From the NCBI RefSeq assembly GCF_002479495.1, contig NZ_DLNQ01000005.1, positions 109,203-173,202 of the forward strand: a stretch of DNA of 64,000 bases, read 5' to 3'. This DNA is from Brevundimonas sp. UBA7506 (lineage in GTDB: Bacteria > Pseudomonadota > Alphaproteobacteria > Caulobacterales > Caulobacteraceae). Position 1 is the first letter of the stretch; each line of letters starts with the position of its first letter. Below, piece after piece: positions 30,036-38,734 of this stretch. A model generated the notes under the pieces. It saw only the letters and a list, made by a program, of their open reading frames with translations. It searched no databases and was not told the origin of the DNA. Both the position numbers and the translations under genes were made by a program.

Positions 30036-31172
30036 TCAGGCGCTGGCGCCCAGGGACTCGTTCAGGGCCCAGTACATGGGCTTGGGGCTGTAGGCGTCGT
30101 CATAGGGCAGGCCGCGGTTGACGCCGTGTGCAGCGCGCACGTGGGCGTCCACCTGTTCGGTCAGCCAGGAGAACTTGTCGGTCAGGCCCCAGGTCACCAC
30201 GCCGCGCACCTCGGGGAACGCCAGCATGACGTCGAGGTAGCGGCGGGTTTCGTCCGCGACCTTCTGATCACGTGCGGTGGTCGGGGCGGCGGCTTCCGAC
30301 TCCTTGACGTCCAGCTCGGTCACCGTGATGTCGAGGCCAAGGTCGATCATGGCCTTGGCCATTTCCTGCAGGCCGACCGTGTCGATCGGCCCCTTGGACA
30401 GGTCGAGGTGGGCTTGAACCCCCACGCCGTCCAGCGGAACGTTCGCCGCACGCAGGCGACGGGCGAGGGCGACGAAAGCCTGGCGGCGGGCCTTGTCGAC
30501 GGGATTGCCATACTCGAAGCCGTAGTCGTTGATGACCAGATGGGCCTTGGGCGCATGGGTCCGCGCCTCTTCCATCGCGCGCTCGATATAGGTTGGGCCG
30601 AAGGCGCGGAAGAAGGTGTTGCGGCGCAGGGTGCGGGCGCCGGCCTGGGTGTCGATGGGCTCGTTGATCACGTCCCATTCTTCGATACGCGAGCCGTAAC
30701 GGCCCAGCACGCGCGAAAAGTGCTCGGACATCAGCCGCCAGTCTCGGCGTTCCAGCATCTCGTGCTTGGCCCAGTCCGGCGTGCTCTGATCCCACAGCAG
30801 GGTATGGCCGCGCACGCGCAGGCCGTTGTCGTCGGCGAAGGTCAGCAGATCATCGACGGGGACGAAGTGGAACTGGCCCTTGCGCCACTCCAGCGAGTTC
30901 CACTTGAGGTGGATCTCGGGAGTCAGCACCTCGCAGTCGCGCAGAATGGCGGCGCGCAGGGCCTTGTCCTGGCGCAGATGGTCGGCGCGGGCGGCGGCGC
31001 CATAGTAGCGGCCGCCGCTGCGGGCGGCGTGAGACAGGGAGGGCAGGGCGCTGGAGGCGTCGGGCAGGGCGGCGCCTTCTCCCTCAGCCCATGCGCCATG
31101 CGGCGCAACGGCGAGCGCCGGCGTCAGCGCAAGACCAGCCAATACAGATCGTCGTGACGGAAGCGTCAGCAT
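30036..31172 (-). CDS. Endo-1,4-beta-xylanase, GH10, Tat-exported
   Basis: A 378-residue GH10 enzyme that cleaves beta-1,4-xylan. A twin-arginine signal (SRRSVLAG, ending AWAEG) directs export of the folded protein. Catalytic residues are Glu171 (acid/base, WDVINEP) and Glu286 (nucleophile, ITVTELDV); TWGLTDKFSWL is also typical. It is the last gene of the five-gene minus-strand polysaccharide cluster. A GH10 enzyme next to UDP-xylose synthesis suggests trimming of the organism's own polymer rather than, or as well as, plant xylan degradation (inference). Confidence 0.93.
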   Translation of the reverse strand: MLTLPSRRSVLAGLALTPALAVAPHGAWAEGEGAALPDASSALPSLSHAARSGGRYYGAAARADHLRQDKALRAAILRDCEVLTPEIHLKWNSLEWRKGQFHFVPVDDLLTFADDNGLRVRGHTLLWDQSTPDWAKHEMLERRDWRLMSEHFSRVLGRYGSRIEEWDVINEPIDTQAGARTLRRNTFFRAFGPTYIERAMEEARTHAPKAHLVINDYGFEYGNPVDKARRQAFVALARRLRAANVPLDGVGVQAHLDLSKGPIDTVGLQEMAKAMIDLGLDITVTELDVKESEAAAPTTARDQKVADETRRYLDVMLAFPEVRGVVTWGLTDKFSWLTEQVDAHVRAAHGVNRGLPYDDAYSPKPMYWALNESLGASA

Positions 31173-31214
31173 ACTACGCCTAGCCTTCTCAAGAAGCGGA
31201 GAAGAGTAAGCGTG

Positions 31215-31252
31215 ATCGTTAAGCTCCCCGGGGATAACGCCGGGTTAACGAT
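31215..31252. promoter_or_regulatory. Nested hairpin between bcsS-like and xylanase genes
   Basis: ATCGTTAA (31215-31222) pairs with TTAACGAT (31245-31252). Inside them, CCCGG and CCGGG form a second stem around GGATAACG. It lies 43 bp upstream of the xylanase start in a 172-bp gap and could be an RNA structure or an operator limiting xylanase expression. A smaller perfect stem (GTCGCC-GTTT-GGCGAC) lies close by, near 31285-31300. Confidence 0.4.
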
Positions 31253-31344
31253 TGCCGAGGGGTGGTTTTAGGGCGGAAATGCAGTCGCCGTTTGGCGACC
31301 TATTCTAAGGCTAAGCTTGTCGATGTCCGGTTGATCGTCAGGGA

Positions 31345-32070
31345 TCAGAAGCTGCGGTAGAAGCCGACGCGAACATAGCCGTCGGAGTCGCGGTCATCCC
31401 CGTCGCTCAGCCCGGCCGAGATCTGGAACTCGGCCTCTTCGCCAATCTTGACGCCCAGAACGGGGCCGACGTGATAGGCGCTGTAGTTGGAATCCCCGTC
31501 GGTGGCGATTTCCAGGCCCGCGCGCAGGCGGCCCGAGGCGCCGACCGTATGGGTCAGGCTGACCAGGGCGTCGTAGTCGTCGAGCTGGAAACCGTAGGAG
31601 CCGTACCAATCAACCCGCCAGGGGCCGGCCACATGCCCGCCGTCCAGGCTGACCATGACCTCGCCCTCGCCGCCGTCGCGTTGATTGCCGGGGTCTGCCG
31701 GGCTGAGGTCGGTGTCGACATAGCGATAGCCGACGCCGACGCTGCCCCAGGTCGGGCCGGAGCCGTAGCGATAGATCAGTTCCGCCTGTCCGCCGGTGAA
31801 GTCCGCGTCGATGGTGGTCGGTCCGCTGCGATAGTCATAGCCGCCGGTATAGACAGCCCCGCGCACCGCCCAGCCCTTGCCGTCGACAGAGCCCGGCAGG
31901 CCGACCGTCGCGCCTGCATAGGCCGAATCCGCCACGTCCAGCTTGCCGCCGGCGAAGATCGTCACATCGCTCTGCGCCGCGGCGCTTCCGGCCCAGCCGG
32001 CTGCGCCGAGGATGAGCAGGGCCGCTGCGAAGAGGGTTTTCGATGCGAAACGACGGCGATGGGCGGTCAT
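31345..32070 (-). CDS. BcsS-like outer-membrane or periplasmic polysaccharide protein
   Basis: 241 residues with a signal peptide (AGWAGSAAAQS) and an alternating, beta-barrel-like sequence rich in Gly, Tyr and Asp, ending in Phe as outer-membrane proteins do (RVGFYRSF). The mature N-terminus (VTIFAGGKLD..., GATVGLPGS, GWAVRGAVYTGGYDY) resembles BcsS of alphaproteobacterial cellulose loci. AGGGAAAG forms a good Shine-Dalgarno. It sits between the epimerase and the xylanase in the polysaccharide operon and may help polymer export or surface retention. Confidence 0.62.
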   Translation of the reverse strand: MTAHRRRFASKTLFAAALLILGAAGWAGSAAAQSDVTIFAGGKLDVADSAYAGATVGLPGSVDGKGWAVRGAVYTGGYDYRSGPTTIDADFTGGQAELIYRYGSGPTWGSVGVGYRYVDTDLSPADPGNQRDGGEGEVMVSLDGGHVAGPWRVDWYGSYGFQLDDYDALVSLTHTVGASGRLRAGLEIATDGDSNYSAYHVGPVLGVKIGEEAEFQISAGLSDGDDRDSDGYVRVGFYRSF

Positions 32071-32162
32071 GAACTTTCCCTGACGATAGTATCGGCGCGT
32101 CGCGTTCTCGGCGGCGCAGAGGAAGGCGCTTCAGCTAAGCTCGATCATTTTGGTTAATACTT

Positions 32163-33299
32163 TCAGACGACCAGTTTTCCTCGCGCCAGTTCAGCCAGAC
32201 TCTCGGCGCTGCGGTCGACCGGGGGCTTGGTGTGCGAGACCCAGTCGATCAGTTCCGCCATCCCGGTTTCCATGTCCCGCTCAGGCTTGAAGCCGTAGGC
32301 TTGCTCGATCCTGGAGATGTCGCCGAAGCAGTGGCGGATGTCGCCGACGCGATACTTGTTCAGCACTTCGGGCGCGATGTTCTTGCCCAGAAGGCGGGCC
32401 AGAACGCCGGCGATTTCATTCACCGAGATCGGGGTTCCGCTGCCGACGTTGAACACGTCCCAGGTCTGGCGATCGCTGTCGAGGACAGTCGCGAAGGCGC
32501 GGGCCACGTCCTGGACGTGAACAAAGTCGCGCATCTGCCGTCCATCCTCGAACACCAGGGGCGGCTGGTCGTTGAGCAGGCGCGCGATGAAGATGGCGGC
32601 GACCCCGGTGTAGGGGTTGCTCAGGGCCTGACGCGAGCCGTAGGCGTTGAACAGGCGCAGGGCCACTGTGGGGATCTGAAGCGCCCGCCCGACCGAGAGG
32701 AACATCTCTTCGTGGTCGCGTTTGTTCACGGCGTAGATGGAGTTGGGCTGCAGCAGCTTGTCTTCGGCCGTGGGGACGGGTTCCAGTTCCTCGCCGTCGA
32801 TCATGACTTCCCACTGTCGCGCCTCAAGCTGGGCGTGCGGGCGGACATCGGCGGTGACGTGGGTGTTGGTCGAGGGGCGGATGTAGTCGCCCTCGCCATA
32901 GATGGACATCGACGAGGCCACGGCCATGCGCTGGATCGTGTGCGGCCTTTGCGACAGCACCTCCAGCATGACGGCTGCGGTCATGACGTTGTTGCGGGTG
33001 TAGTCGACGATATTGGTCATGCTCTGGCCGACCCCGACCGAGGCCGCCAGGTGGGCCAGGTGGGTGACGCCGTCAAGCGCGGCCTCGAACACGCCCTCGT
33101 CCAGCAGGTCGCCCTTGATGCGGCGGGCGCGCGGATCGAGGTAGGTGGGCCAGCCGTCCGCATCCATCTCGCCGTCTGCGTGGACCTGGGGCGACAGGTT
33201 GTCGAGCACGCTGACGCGATACCCGCGCGCCAGCATGGCGTCCGTCAGGTGCGAACCGATGAAGCCGGCGCCGCCCGTGATCAGGATATGCTTGTCCAT
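32163..33299 (-). CDS. NAD-dependent sugar-nucleotide epimerase/dehydratase
   Basis: A 378-residue extended SDR. The start at 33299 places the Rossmann motif GGAGFIGSH at residues 9-17; the longer open frame upstream runs into the glycosyltransferase gene and is rejected. The catalytic Tyr-x-x-x-Lys is in SIYAVNKRD, with RLFNAYGSRQ and RQMRDFVHVQD following. The insert before the YxxxK resembles dTDP-rhamnose 4-epimerase-type enzymes. The substrate is unknown; a UDP-pentose or UDP-hexuronate is possible given its operon partners. Confidence 0.82.
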   Translation of the reverse strand: MDKHILITGGAGFIGSHLTDAMLARGYRVSVLDNLSPQVHADGEMDADGWPTYLDPRARRIKGDLLDEGVFEAALDGVTHLAHLAASVGVGQSMTNIVDYTRNNVMTAAVMLEVLSQRPHTIQRMAVASSMSIYGEGDYIRPSTNTHVTADVRPHAQLEARQWEVMIDGEELEPVPTAEDKLLQPNSIYAVNKRDHEEMFLSVGRALQIPTVALRLFNAYGSRQALSNPYTGVAAIFIARLLNDQPPLVFEDGRQMRDFVHVQDVARAFATVLDSDRQTWDVFNVGSGTPISVNEIAGVLARLLGKNIAPEVLNKYRVGDIRHCFGDISRIEQAYGFKPERDMETGMAELIDWVSHTKPPVDRSAESLAELARGKLVV

Positions 33300-33310
33300 G
33301 ATCGATCCGC

Positions 33311-34744
33311 TCAATGGTCGTGGCGAAGGACGCCGTACTGGTCCAGCTTGGACCGGACGAGCGTGTTGTTGGCGTCGACCTTCTCGGTGCGTTGCCAGAC
33401 CTGGCCGCTGTCCTTCAGGTACATGACGAAGCCGAGCGTCAGCGGAATGATCCAGACGCACCACCAGATCATCACGAACACCGGGTTGACCATCAGCAGA
33501 TAGCCAATGCGGTCGGTCGTGCGCTCGAGCACCAGCCCGGTCCGCGTCCAGGTCCGCATGTAGAGGCCGACGATCAAGACGGTGAAGGCGATGATGTTGA
33601 AGATCGACAGGATCACCAGCCACAGGGGCAGGAAGTTGTCGCCATTGAAGAAGCGCCACGCGGCCCAGATCCCCAGCGGGATGCCCAGGGTGTTCACCCA
33701 CAGGGACATGCAGGGCAGGAAGTTGGTCCAGGCGCGCAGGCGCTCGCCGAAGGTGAAGTCCATCTCCTTCAAGGGCGTGCCGAGGCTCTGGAAGAAGCCG
33801 GCGACCCAGCGTTTCCGCTGCGTGATGCCTTCACCGAAGGTTTCTGGCACCTCTTCGATCAGGGAGTTGTCGATGATGCCGAGCGTCTTGCCGTTCTTCC
33901 AGAAGCGCTCGCCGACCTCGGGGTCCTCGATGGTGATCCAGGGGTGGAAGCCGCCAAGGGCGATCAGGTCATCGACCTTGAAGAACAGTCCCTTGCCCAG
34001 GACCCAGAAGGGCTGCTTGGGGTCCGACAGGTGGCCGTACTTGGCCCCGTCCCAGGTCATGTGGTCGAAGGCGTGGAAGGCGGCGGGCAGGCTGGCCGTC
34101 AGATTGCCGGCGACGTTGCGGGCCTGAAGCACGTCATAGGTCTGAAGGCCGATGGCGGCGGCCTTGAAGTGGTCGGCCGGCGGACAGCTGTCGGCGTCGA
34201 TGTAGTTGAGGGTCAGGTTCGCCTTGTCCCGATAGGTCTCGGCGACCTGATAGAGGGCGTAGATCAGTTGTCGGGTCTTCTTGGGCGGCAGATCCTTGAC
34301 CCCGGAGCGCTTGCCGCGATGCCACCAGTAGGCCTTGGGGTTGGCGTCCCAGGCGTTCCAGACAGGATCCCAACGCGGGTCGCTCGTCGGCGGAACCTCA
34401 AGGATTTCGACGAAGGGGTAGGCCGCCGTCAGCCGCCTCAGACTGGCGATGGTCTCTGTGTCGTCAGCGTTGGGGATGGCCACGACGCGATACCGATCCC
34501 GCGGATAGTCCAGCTTGGCCAGGGCGGTGAAGGTGGTCTCCATCGTGCGCTCGAGTTCGCGCAGAACCGGATAGAGCAGGACGATGAACGGCATTCTCGC
34601 TTCGGCAGGCATGGGGGCGTCCATGTCCACGCGATTGACGCGCAGGGCGCGGAAATACATCTCGAGCAGGAAGCAGCCCAGGTAAAGCAGTTGGGATATG
34701 GCGAACAGCCAGATCAGGATCGTCGGAACGTTGTAGTTTTGCAT
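33311..34744 (-). CDS. Processive-type family 2 glycosyltransferase (membrane polysaccharide synthase)
   Basis: A 477-residue GT2 enzyme with one N-terminal membrane helix (about 7-28), a cytoplasmic GT-A domain and about three C-terminal helices. The residues used by cellulose- and hyaluronan-type synthases are in place: Asp183 and Asp185 (YIDADS), Glu273-Asp274 (TIEDPE) and QRKRW (309-313). It lacks a PilZ domain, unlike BcsA. It probably polymerises a nucleotide sugar while moving the chain across the inner membrane. The adjacent UDP-xylose-forming enzyme points to a xylose-containing polymer (inference). Confidence 0.85.
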   Translation of the reverse strand: MQNYNVPTILIWLFAISQLLYLGCFLLEMYFRALRVNRVDMDAPMPAEARMPFIVLLYPVLRELERTMETTFTALAKLDYPRDRYRVVAIPNADDTETIASLRRLTAAYPFVEILEVPPTSDPRWDPVWNAWDANPKAYWWHRGKRSGVKDLPPKKTRQLIYALYQVAETYRDKANLTLNYIDADSCPPADHFKAAAIGLQTYDVLQARNVAGNLTASLPAAFHAFDHMTWDGAKYGHLSDPKQPFWVLGKGLFFKVDDLIALGGFHPWITIEDPEVGERFWKNGKTLGIIDNSLIEEVPETFGEGITQRKRWVAGFFQSLGTPLKEMDFTFGERLRAWTNFLPCMSLWVNTLGIPLGIWAAWRFFNGDNFLPLWLVILSIFNIIAFTVLIVGLYMRTWTRTGLVLERTTDRIGYLLMVNPVFVMIWWCVWIIPLTLGFVMYLKDSGQVWQRTEKVDANNTLVRSKLDQYGVLRHDH

Positions 34745-34815
34745 CGAAAGGCCCGCCCAGGATTTCCGTGTTGGAGTGTCGTTCCAGTCGTTTCGTGCGT
34801 TTCTCTTAGGGTGCG

Positions 34816-35850
34816 TCAGGAGGCGAACGCGCTTGTCGGGCTGCGGCCGCTGTTTCTCATCTCGTCCATGAAGTAGGCGATGGTCCTGGACAGGCCGTCA
34901 TGCAGGGGCACCTGCGGCGACCAGTTCAGGCGCGCCAGGGCGCGTGAAATGTCCGGCTTGCGTCGACGAGGGTCGTCCACCGGCAGGGGGTGATAGACGA
35001 TCCTGGAGCTGGATCCCGCCATGGCCAGGATCTGCTCGGCCAGTTCATTGACCGTGGTCTCGTTGGGGTTGCCGATGTTGATGGGGCCGTCGATGTCGGC
35101 GTCCGCGTTCATTAGGCGCACGAAGCCCTCGACCAGATCATCGACGAAGCAGAAGGAGCGGGTCTGCTCGCCGCTGCCGTAGATGGTGATGTCCTCGCCC
35201 AGCAGGGCCTGGACGATGAAGTTCGACACCACTCGCCCGTCGTCGGGGTGCATCCGCGGGCCATAGGTGTTGAAGATGCGCACGATCCGCGTCGTCAGCC
35301 CGTGCTGGGCGCCGAAGTCCGTGACCAGGGTTTCGGCGAAGCGCTTGCCCTCATCATAGCAGGACCGGGGGCCGACCGTATTGACGTTGCCCCTGTAGTT
35401 TTCGGTCTGTGGATGAACTTCGGGGTCGCCGTAGATCTCTGACGTCGAGGCCTGGAAGAAGCGCGCGTGATCAGTCGCGGCCCTGTTCAGAAGATTGAGC
35501 GTGCCGAGCGAGCAAGTCAGGGCCGTTTTGACGCGATCATACTGATAGTGAACAGGAGACGCCGGGCAGGCCAGATTATATATTTGATCAACGGCAGGCA
35601 GATCGTCCGGAACAGGGTCGTTGATGTCGTGATGGATCAGGGTGAATCGACCCGATGATTCCAAGTGTTCGACGTTCTGCGGTCTTCCCGTATGGAAGTT
35701 GTCTATGCAGATCACTGTGTGACCATTTTCGATTAATCGCGCACAGAGATGCGATCCAAGGAAACCTGCTCCACCAGCAACAATGATTGTTGCTTTGTCG
35801 TATTTGTAAAAGGTCTCGTTACGATTGTAGAAATGACGATTTTCAACCAT
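34816..35850 (-). CDS. UDP-glucuronate decarboxylase (UDP-xylose synthase) family
   Basis: A 344-residue SDR that would convert UDP-glucuronate to UDP-xylose. GGAGFLGSH (26-34) binds [13 protein letters not shown] and Tyr165/Lys169 in CYDEGKR are the UXS-type active site; CPASPVHYQ and [10 protein letters not shown] are also diagnostic. It is the first gene of the polysaccharide operon. The first ~350 bp of coding sequence are noticeably more AT-rich than the rest, possibly from recombination. The 5' flank carries a CtrA-type site. Confidence 0.9.
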   Translation of the reverse strand: MVENRHFYNRNETFYKYDKATIIVAGGAGFLGSHLCARLIENGHTVICIDNFHTGRPQNVEHLESSGRFTLIHHDINDPVPDDLPAVDQIYNLACPASPVHYQYDRVKTALTCSLGTLNLLNRAATDHARFFQASTSEIYGDPEVHPQTENYRGNVNTVGPRSCYDEGKRFAETLVTDFGAQHGLTTRIVRIFNTYGPRMHPDDGRVVSNFIVQALLGEDITIYGSGEQTRSFCFVDDLVEGFVRLMNADADIDGPINIGNPNETTVNELAEQILAMAGSSSRIVYHPLPVDDPRRRKPDISRALARLNWSPQVPLHDGLSRTIAYFMDEMRNSGRSPTSAFAS

Positions 35851-35921
35851 CTCTTACGATCCTAAGTGATCAGGCGTCTTTAATCTGTTCCGAGAAGATC
35901 TACGACTGCATTCATCCGGAG

Positions 35922-35933
35922 CGGGAATTCCCG
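35922..35933. promoter_or_regulatory. 12-bp palindrome upstream of the polysaccharide operon
   Basis: CGGGAATTCCCG is a perfect palindrome 72 bp upstream of the first start codon and 17 bp from the CtrA-type motif. It could be a dimeric-regulator operator. No regulator gene lies in the cluster. Confidence 0.35.
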
Positions 35934-35950
35934 AAAGCGTAAGCGGCACA

Positions 35951-35967
35951 TTAAGAACCTGTTAACC
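35951..35967. promoter_or_regulatory. CtrA-type binding motif
   Basis: TTAA-GAACCTG-TTAACC matches the full CtrA consensus TTAA-N7-TTAAC known from Caulobacter. It lies about 100 bp upstream of the UDP-xylose synthase start, in the only promoter region available to the five-gene cluster. CtrA would tie polymer production to the cell cycle (inference). Confidence 0.55.
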
Positions 35968-36127
35968 AACGGTGCGGCCATGCGGTTCCGTCCGCATTTC
36001 GACGGAAATGCGGCGACGGTCAGGCGCTCGGGCGCCGGAAGCTCGGTGTGTGGACAGGATTGGACGCGGGGCGGACCGGAAGGCGGCGAAGCGCCTCAGG
36101 CGGTCAGGTCCGAGACGGCGGGGCCCG

Positions 36128-37303
36128 TCAGGCGGCTCGAACGTCACCGACGACGGCGATCACGCCGTGAACCAGCGGCTCGAACACATGCTCGGCCAGA
36201 TGGCGCACGACCGGGGCCGCGACCCCGTCGCCGGTCAGGTGATAGGCGTCGCTGTATTGCCGGGGCAGGACATAGCTCTCCTTCAGCCCCATCAGCCGCG
36301 CGGTCTCGCGGGCCGAGATCAGACGCGAGCGGATGCGACGCCCCTCGACCACCAGGATGACCTGACGGCTGGACCCGCCCGAGGGGGTGCGCAGACAGCC
36401 AGCCACGTCGTCGAAGCGGACCTCGGCGCGCTGGACCTTGGCGCCGGTCTCGTCCACGCGGGTCCGGCGATAGACGCCCCCGACCATGCGGCGCCCGGCG
36501 CGCTTGGCGGCGGCGACCTTGGCCAGGTGGACCGGGGACATCATGTCGAGCAGCTTCCGGGTCTCCGCCTGGGTGTGCCAGGCCACGCTGGTGGGGCGGT
36601 CCTCGATGATGTCGGCGAAGGTGGTGATGCGGCGCTCGGGCGTCGGCACGTTCCACCACAGCAGGTGGTCACGCACGTCATCAGGCAGGTTCCCCACCGC
36701 GCGACGCAGGGCGCGGGTGTGGAAGGGCTCGATGGGCTCCGGCGACAGCAGGTCGGGCGCGACCTCGACGTCGGCACGCACGCCGATGACGAACAGGCGC
36801 GGGCGCGACTGCGGCACGAACAGATCGGCGTTGATGACCAGGGCGCCATAGCGATAGCCCGCCCTGGCGAAGGTCTGGCAGATGGCCTCGAAATCCTTGC
36901 CGCCGTGCGAGGTCAGGGCGCCGCAGACGTTCTCGACCGCCACCATGCGCGGGGCGCGGTCGTCCTTGATCAGGCCGTGGATCAGATCCCAGAAGGCGTA
37001 GAAGGTGCCGGACCGCTCGCCCTTCAGGCCCGCCCCGGCGCCGGCCAGCGACAGGTCCTGACAGGGGAAGGAGCCCCACATCATGTCGGCGGTCTCCGGC
37101 AGTTGCGCGGCCTCCAGCGCGCGGATGTCGCCGACCGTCAGTTCGCCGCCCGTGCCCCAGTTGGCTTGATAGGAGAAGCCCTTCTTGGCGTCGAAATCAT
37201 TGGCGAACAGGCAGGTCCAGGCAGGCCCCAGACCGGCGCGGACCATGCCGCCGCCGGCGAAGAACTCATAGAAGCTGGGGGGCGAGGAGGACGAATCGCG
37301 CAT
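36128..37303 (-). CDS. DNA (cytosine-5-)-methyltransferase, solitary
   Basis: 391 residues from the ATG at 37303; an ATG at 37333 is also possible, while the longer open frame to 38347 overlaps the Hsp70 gene and is rejected. C5-methyltransferase motifs occur in order: FAGGGMVRAGL (motif I, SAM), GSFPCQDLSL (motif IV, catalytic Cys), VAVENVCG (motif VI) and VPQSRPRLFVIG (motif VIII). It transfers methyl to cytosine C5. No partner restriction enzyme is adjacent, so it is an orphan. Confidence 0.92.
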   Translation of the reverse strand: MRDSSSSPPSFYEFFAGGGMVRAGLGPAWTCLFANDFDAKKGFSYQANWGTGGELTVGDIRALEAAQLPETADMMWGSFPCQDLSLAGAGAGLKGERSGTFYAFWDLIHGLIKDDRAPRMVAVENVCGALTSHGGKDFEAICQTFARAGYRYGALVINADLFVPQSRPRLFVIGVRADVEVAPDLLSPEPIEPFHTRALRRAVGNLPDDVRDHLLWWNVPTPERRITTFADIIEDRPTSVAWHTQAETRKLLDMMSPVHLAKVAAAKRAGRRMVGGVYRRTRVDETGAKVQRAEVRFDDVAGCLRTPSGGSSRQVILVVEGRRIRSRLISARETARLMGLKESYVLPRQYSDAYHLTGDGVAAPVVRHLAEHVFEPLVHGVIAVVGDVRAA

Positions 37304-37414
37304 CCCGGCACTGTGGCGCAGGCGGGCCTCCATTTCCACGCTCGGTGCACTCGCCCTTGACGTCAGCGGGCAGGGGTCTAGGAACCCCGGCCTTTCTCCC
37401 CGCAGGTTCTCCCC

Positions 37415-38734
37415 ATGACGTCCGCGACGCCCGCCACCATCGGCATCGACTTCGGCACGACCAATACGGTGGTGTCGCTGACCCACGGCGACGGCCCGGC
37501 GACCCTGGTGCGGTTCCAGGTCGAGGAGAAGGATCTGTTCGCCTTCCGCTCGGCCTTGAGCTTCCAACTGCACGAGGCGCGCGACGGCGGCTCGCCCGAG
37601 CGCGTGATCGAGGCCGGTCCCTGGGCCATCGAATCCTACGTCGAGGACCCGCTGGAGACCCGCTTCATCCAGTCGTTCAAGACCTTCGCCGCCAGCGCCG
37701 CCTTCACCGAGACGCGGATCGACAACCGCCGCTATCGCTTCGAGGACCTGCTGTCGGCATTCCTGCTGCGGCTGAAGCACCACGCGGGCGGGGCGATGGA
37801 CGACCTGCCGCCGCGCATCATCGTCGGCCGGCCCGTGACCTTCGCCGGCGGCAATCCCAACGAGGCCCTGGCGCTGGAGCGGTATGAGGCGGCCTTCGCC
37901 CGTCTGGGCTTCACCGACATCCGCTACGCCTACGAGCCCGTCGGCGCGGCCTTCTTCTTTGCGCGCGAGCTGAAACAGGACGCCAATGTCCTGGTCGCCG
38001 ACTTCGGCGGCGGCACCAGCGACTTCTCCATCGTGCGGTTCGAACGAGCCGACGGCGCCTTGAAGTCCACGCCGTTGGCGCGCTCGGGCGTGGGCGTGGC
38101 GGGCGACGCCTTCGACTATCGGATCATCGACCAACTGGTCTCGCCGGAACTGGGCAAGGGCAGCCTGTACCGGGCCTTCGACAACCGCCTGCCGATCCCG
38201 CAGCGATACTACAGCGCCTTCGCGCGCTGGGATCAGCTGGCCTTGCTGCGGGCGTCCAAGGACATGCGCGACATTCGCGGCCTGGCCACGACGGCGCTGG
38301 AACCCGAGAAGATCGAGCGCCTGATCGAGGTGCTGGACGACAACCACGGCTATGCCCTCTACCGCGCCGTCTCGGGCCTGAAAGAGGCCCTGTCGCGCGA
38401 CGAGGAGGCGGTCTTCTCCTTCGTCGCCGGATCAGTGCGGATCGAAAAGCCGGTGAAGCGCACCGACTTCGAAGGCTGGATCGCGCCTGAGCTTCAGGCC
38501 ATGGAGGCCGCCGTCGACGAGGCTATGGTCCAGTCGGGTCTGGACGGGACGCAGATCGACCGCGTCTTCCTGACCGGAGGCACCTCCTTCGTCCCGGCGG
38601 TGCGCGACATCTTCATCCGCCGCTTCGGCGCCGACCGCATCGAGACCGGCGGCGAGTTCGAATCCATCGCCTCGGGCCTGGCCCTGATCGGGCGCGAGGC
38701 CGATCTGGACCTGTGGAGCCAGAAGGCGGCCTAG
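37415..38734 (+). CDS. Hsp70-family protein, YegD-like
   Basis: A 439-residue actin-fold ATPase with the Hsp70 phosphate motif IGIDFGTTNT at the N-terminus, VADFGGGTSDFSIV in the second subdomain and FLTGGTSFVPAVR near the C-terminus. It lacks most of the Hsp70 substrate-binding domain, as YegD-type proteins do. The function is uncertain. The gene is divergent from the methyltransferase, and its stop shares CTAG with the convergent GST gene. Confidence 0.87.
   Translation: MTSATPATIGIDFGTTNTVVSLTHGDGPATLVRFQVEEKDLFAFRSALSFQLHEARDGGSPERVIEAGPWAIESYVEDPLETRFIQSFKTFAASAAFTETRIDNRRYRFEDLLSAFLLRLKHHAGGAMDDLPPRIIVGRPVTFAGGNPNEALALERYEAAFARLGFTDIRYAYEPVGAAFFFARELKQDANVLVADFGGGTSDFSIVRFERADGALKSTPLARSGVGVAGDAFDYRIIDQLVSPELGKGSLYRAFDNRLPIPQRYYSAFARWDQLALLRASKDMRDIRGLATTALEPEKIERLIEVLDDNHGYALYRAVSGLKEALSRDEEAVFSFVAGSVRIEKPVKRTDFEGWIAPELQAMEAAVDEAMVQSGLDGTQIDRVFLTGGTSFVPAVRDIFIRRFGADRIETGGEFESIASGLALIGREADLDLWSQKAA

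Larger units (their letters stand above)
35851..36127. other. Upstream region of the polysaccharide operon
   Basis: This 277-bp non-coding stretch separates the first polysaccharide gene from the end of the C5 methyltransferase gene (both minus). AT content is high near 35850-35890. It contains a perfect 12-bp palindrome and a TTAA-N7-TTAACC motif (entered separately). The part near 36000-36127 is GC-rich with no recognised signal. Confidence 0.5.

Noticed and set aside
37304..38347. N-terminal extension of the C5 methyltransferase
   Set aside because: It runs antisense through the Hsp70-family gene; the SAM motif begins directly after the start at 37303.
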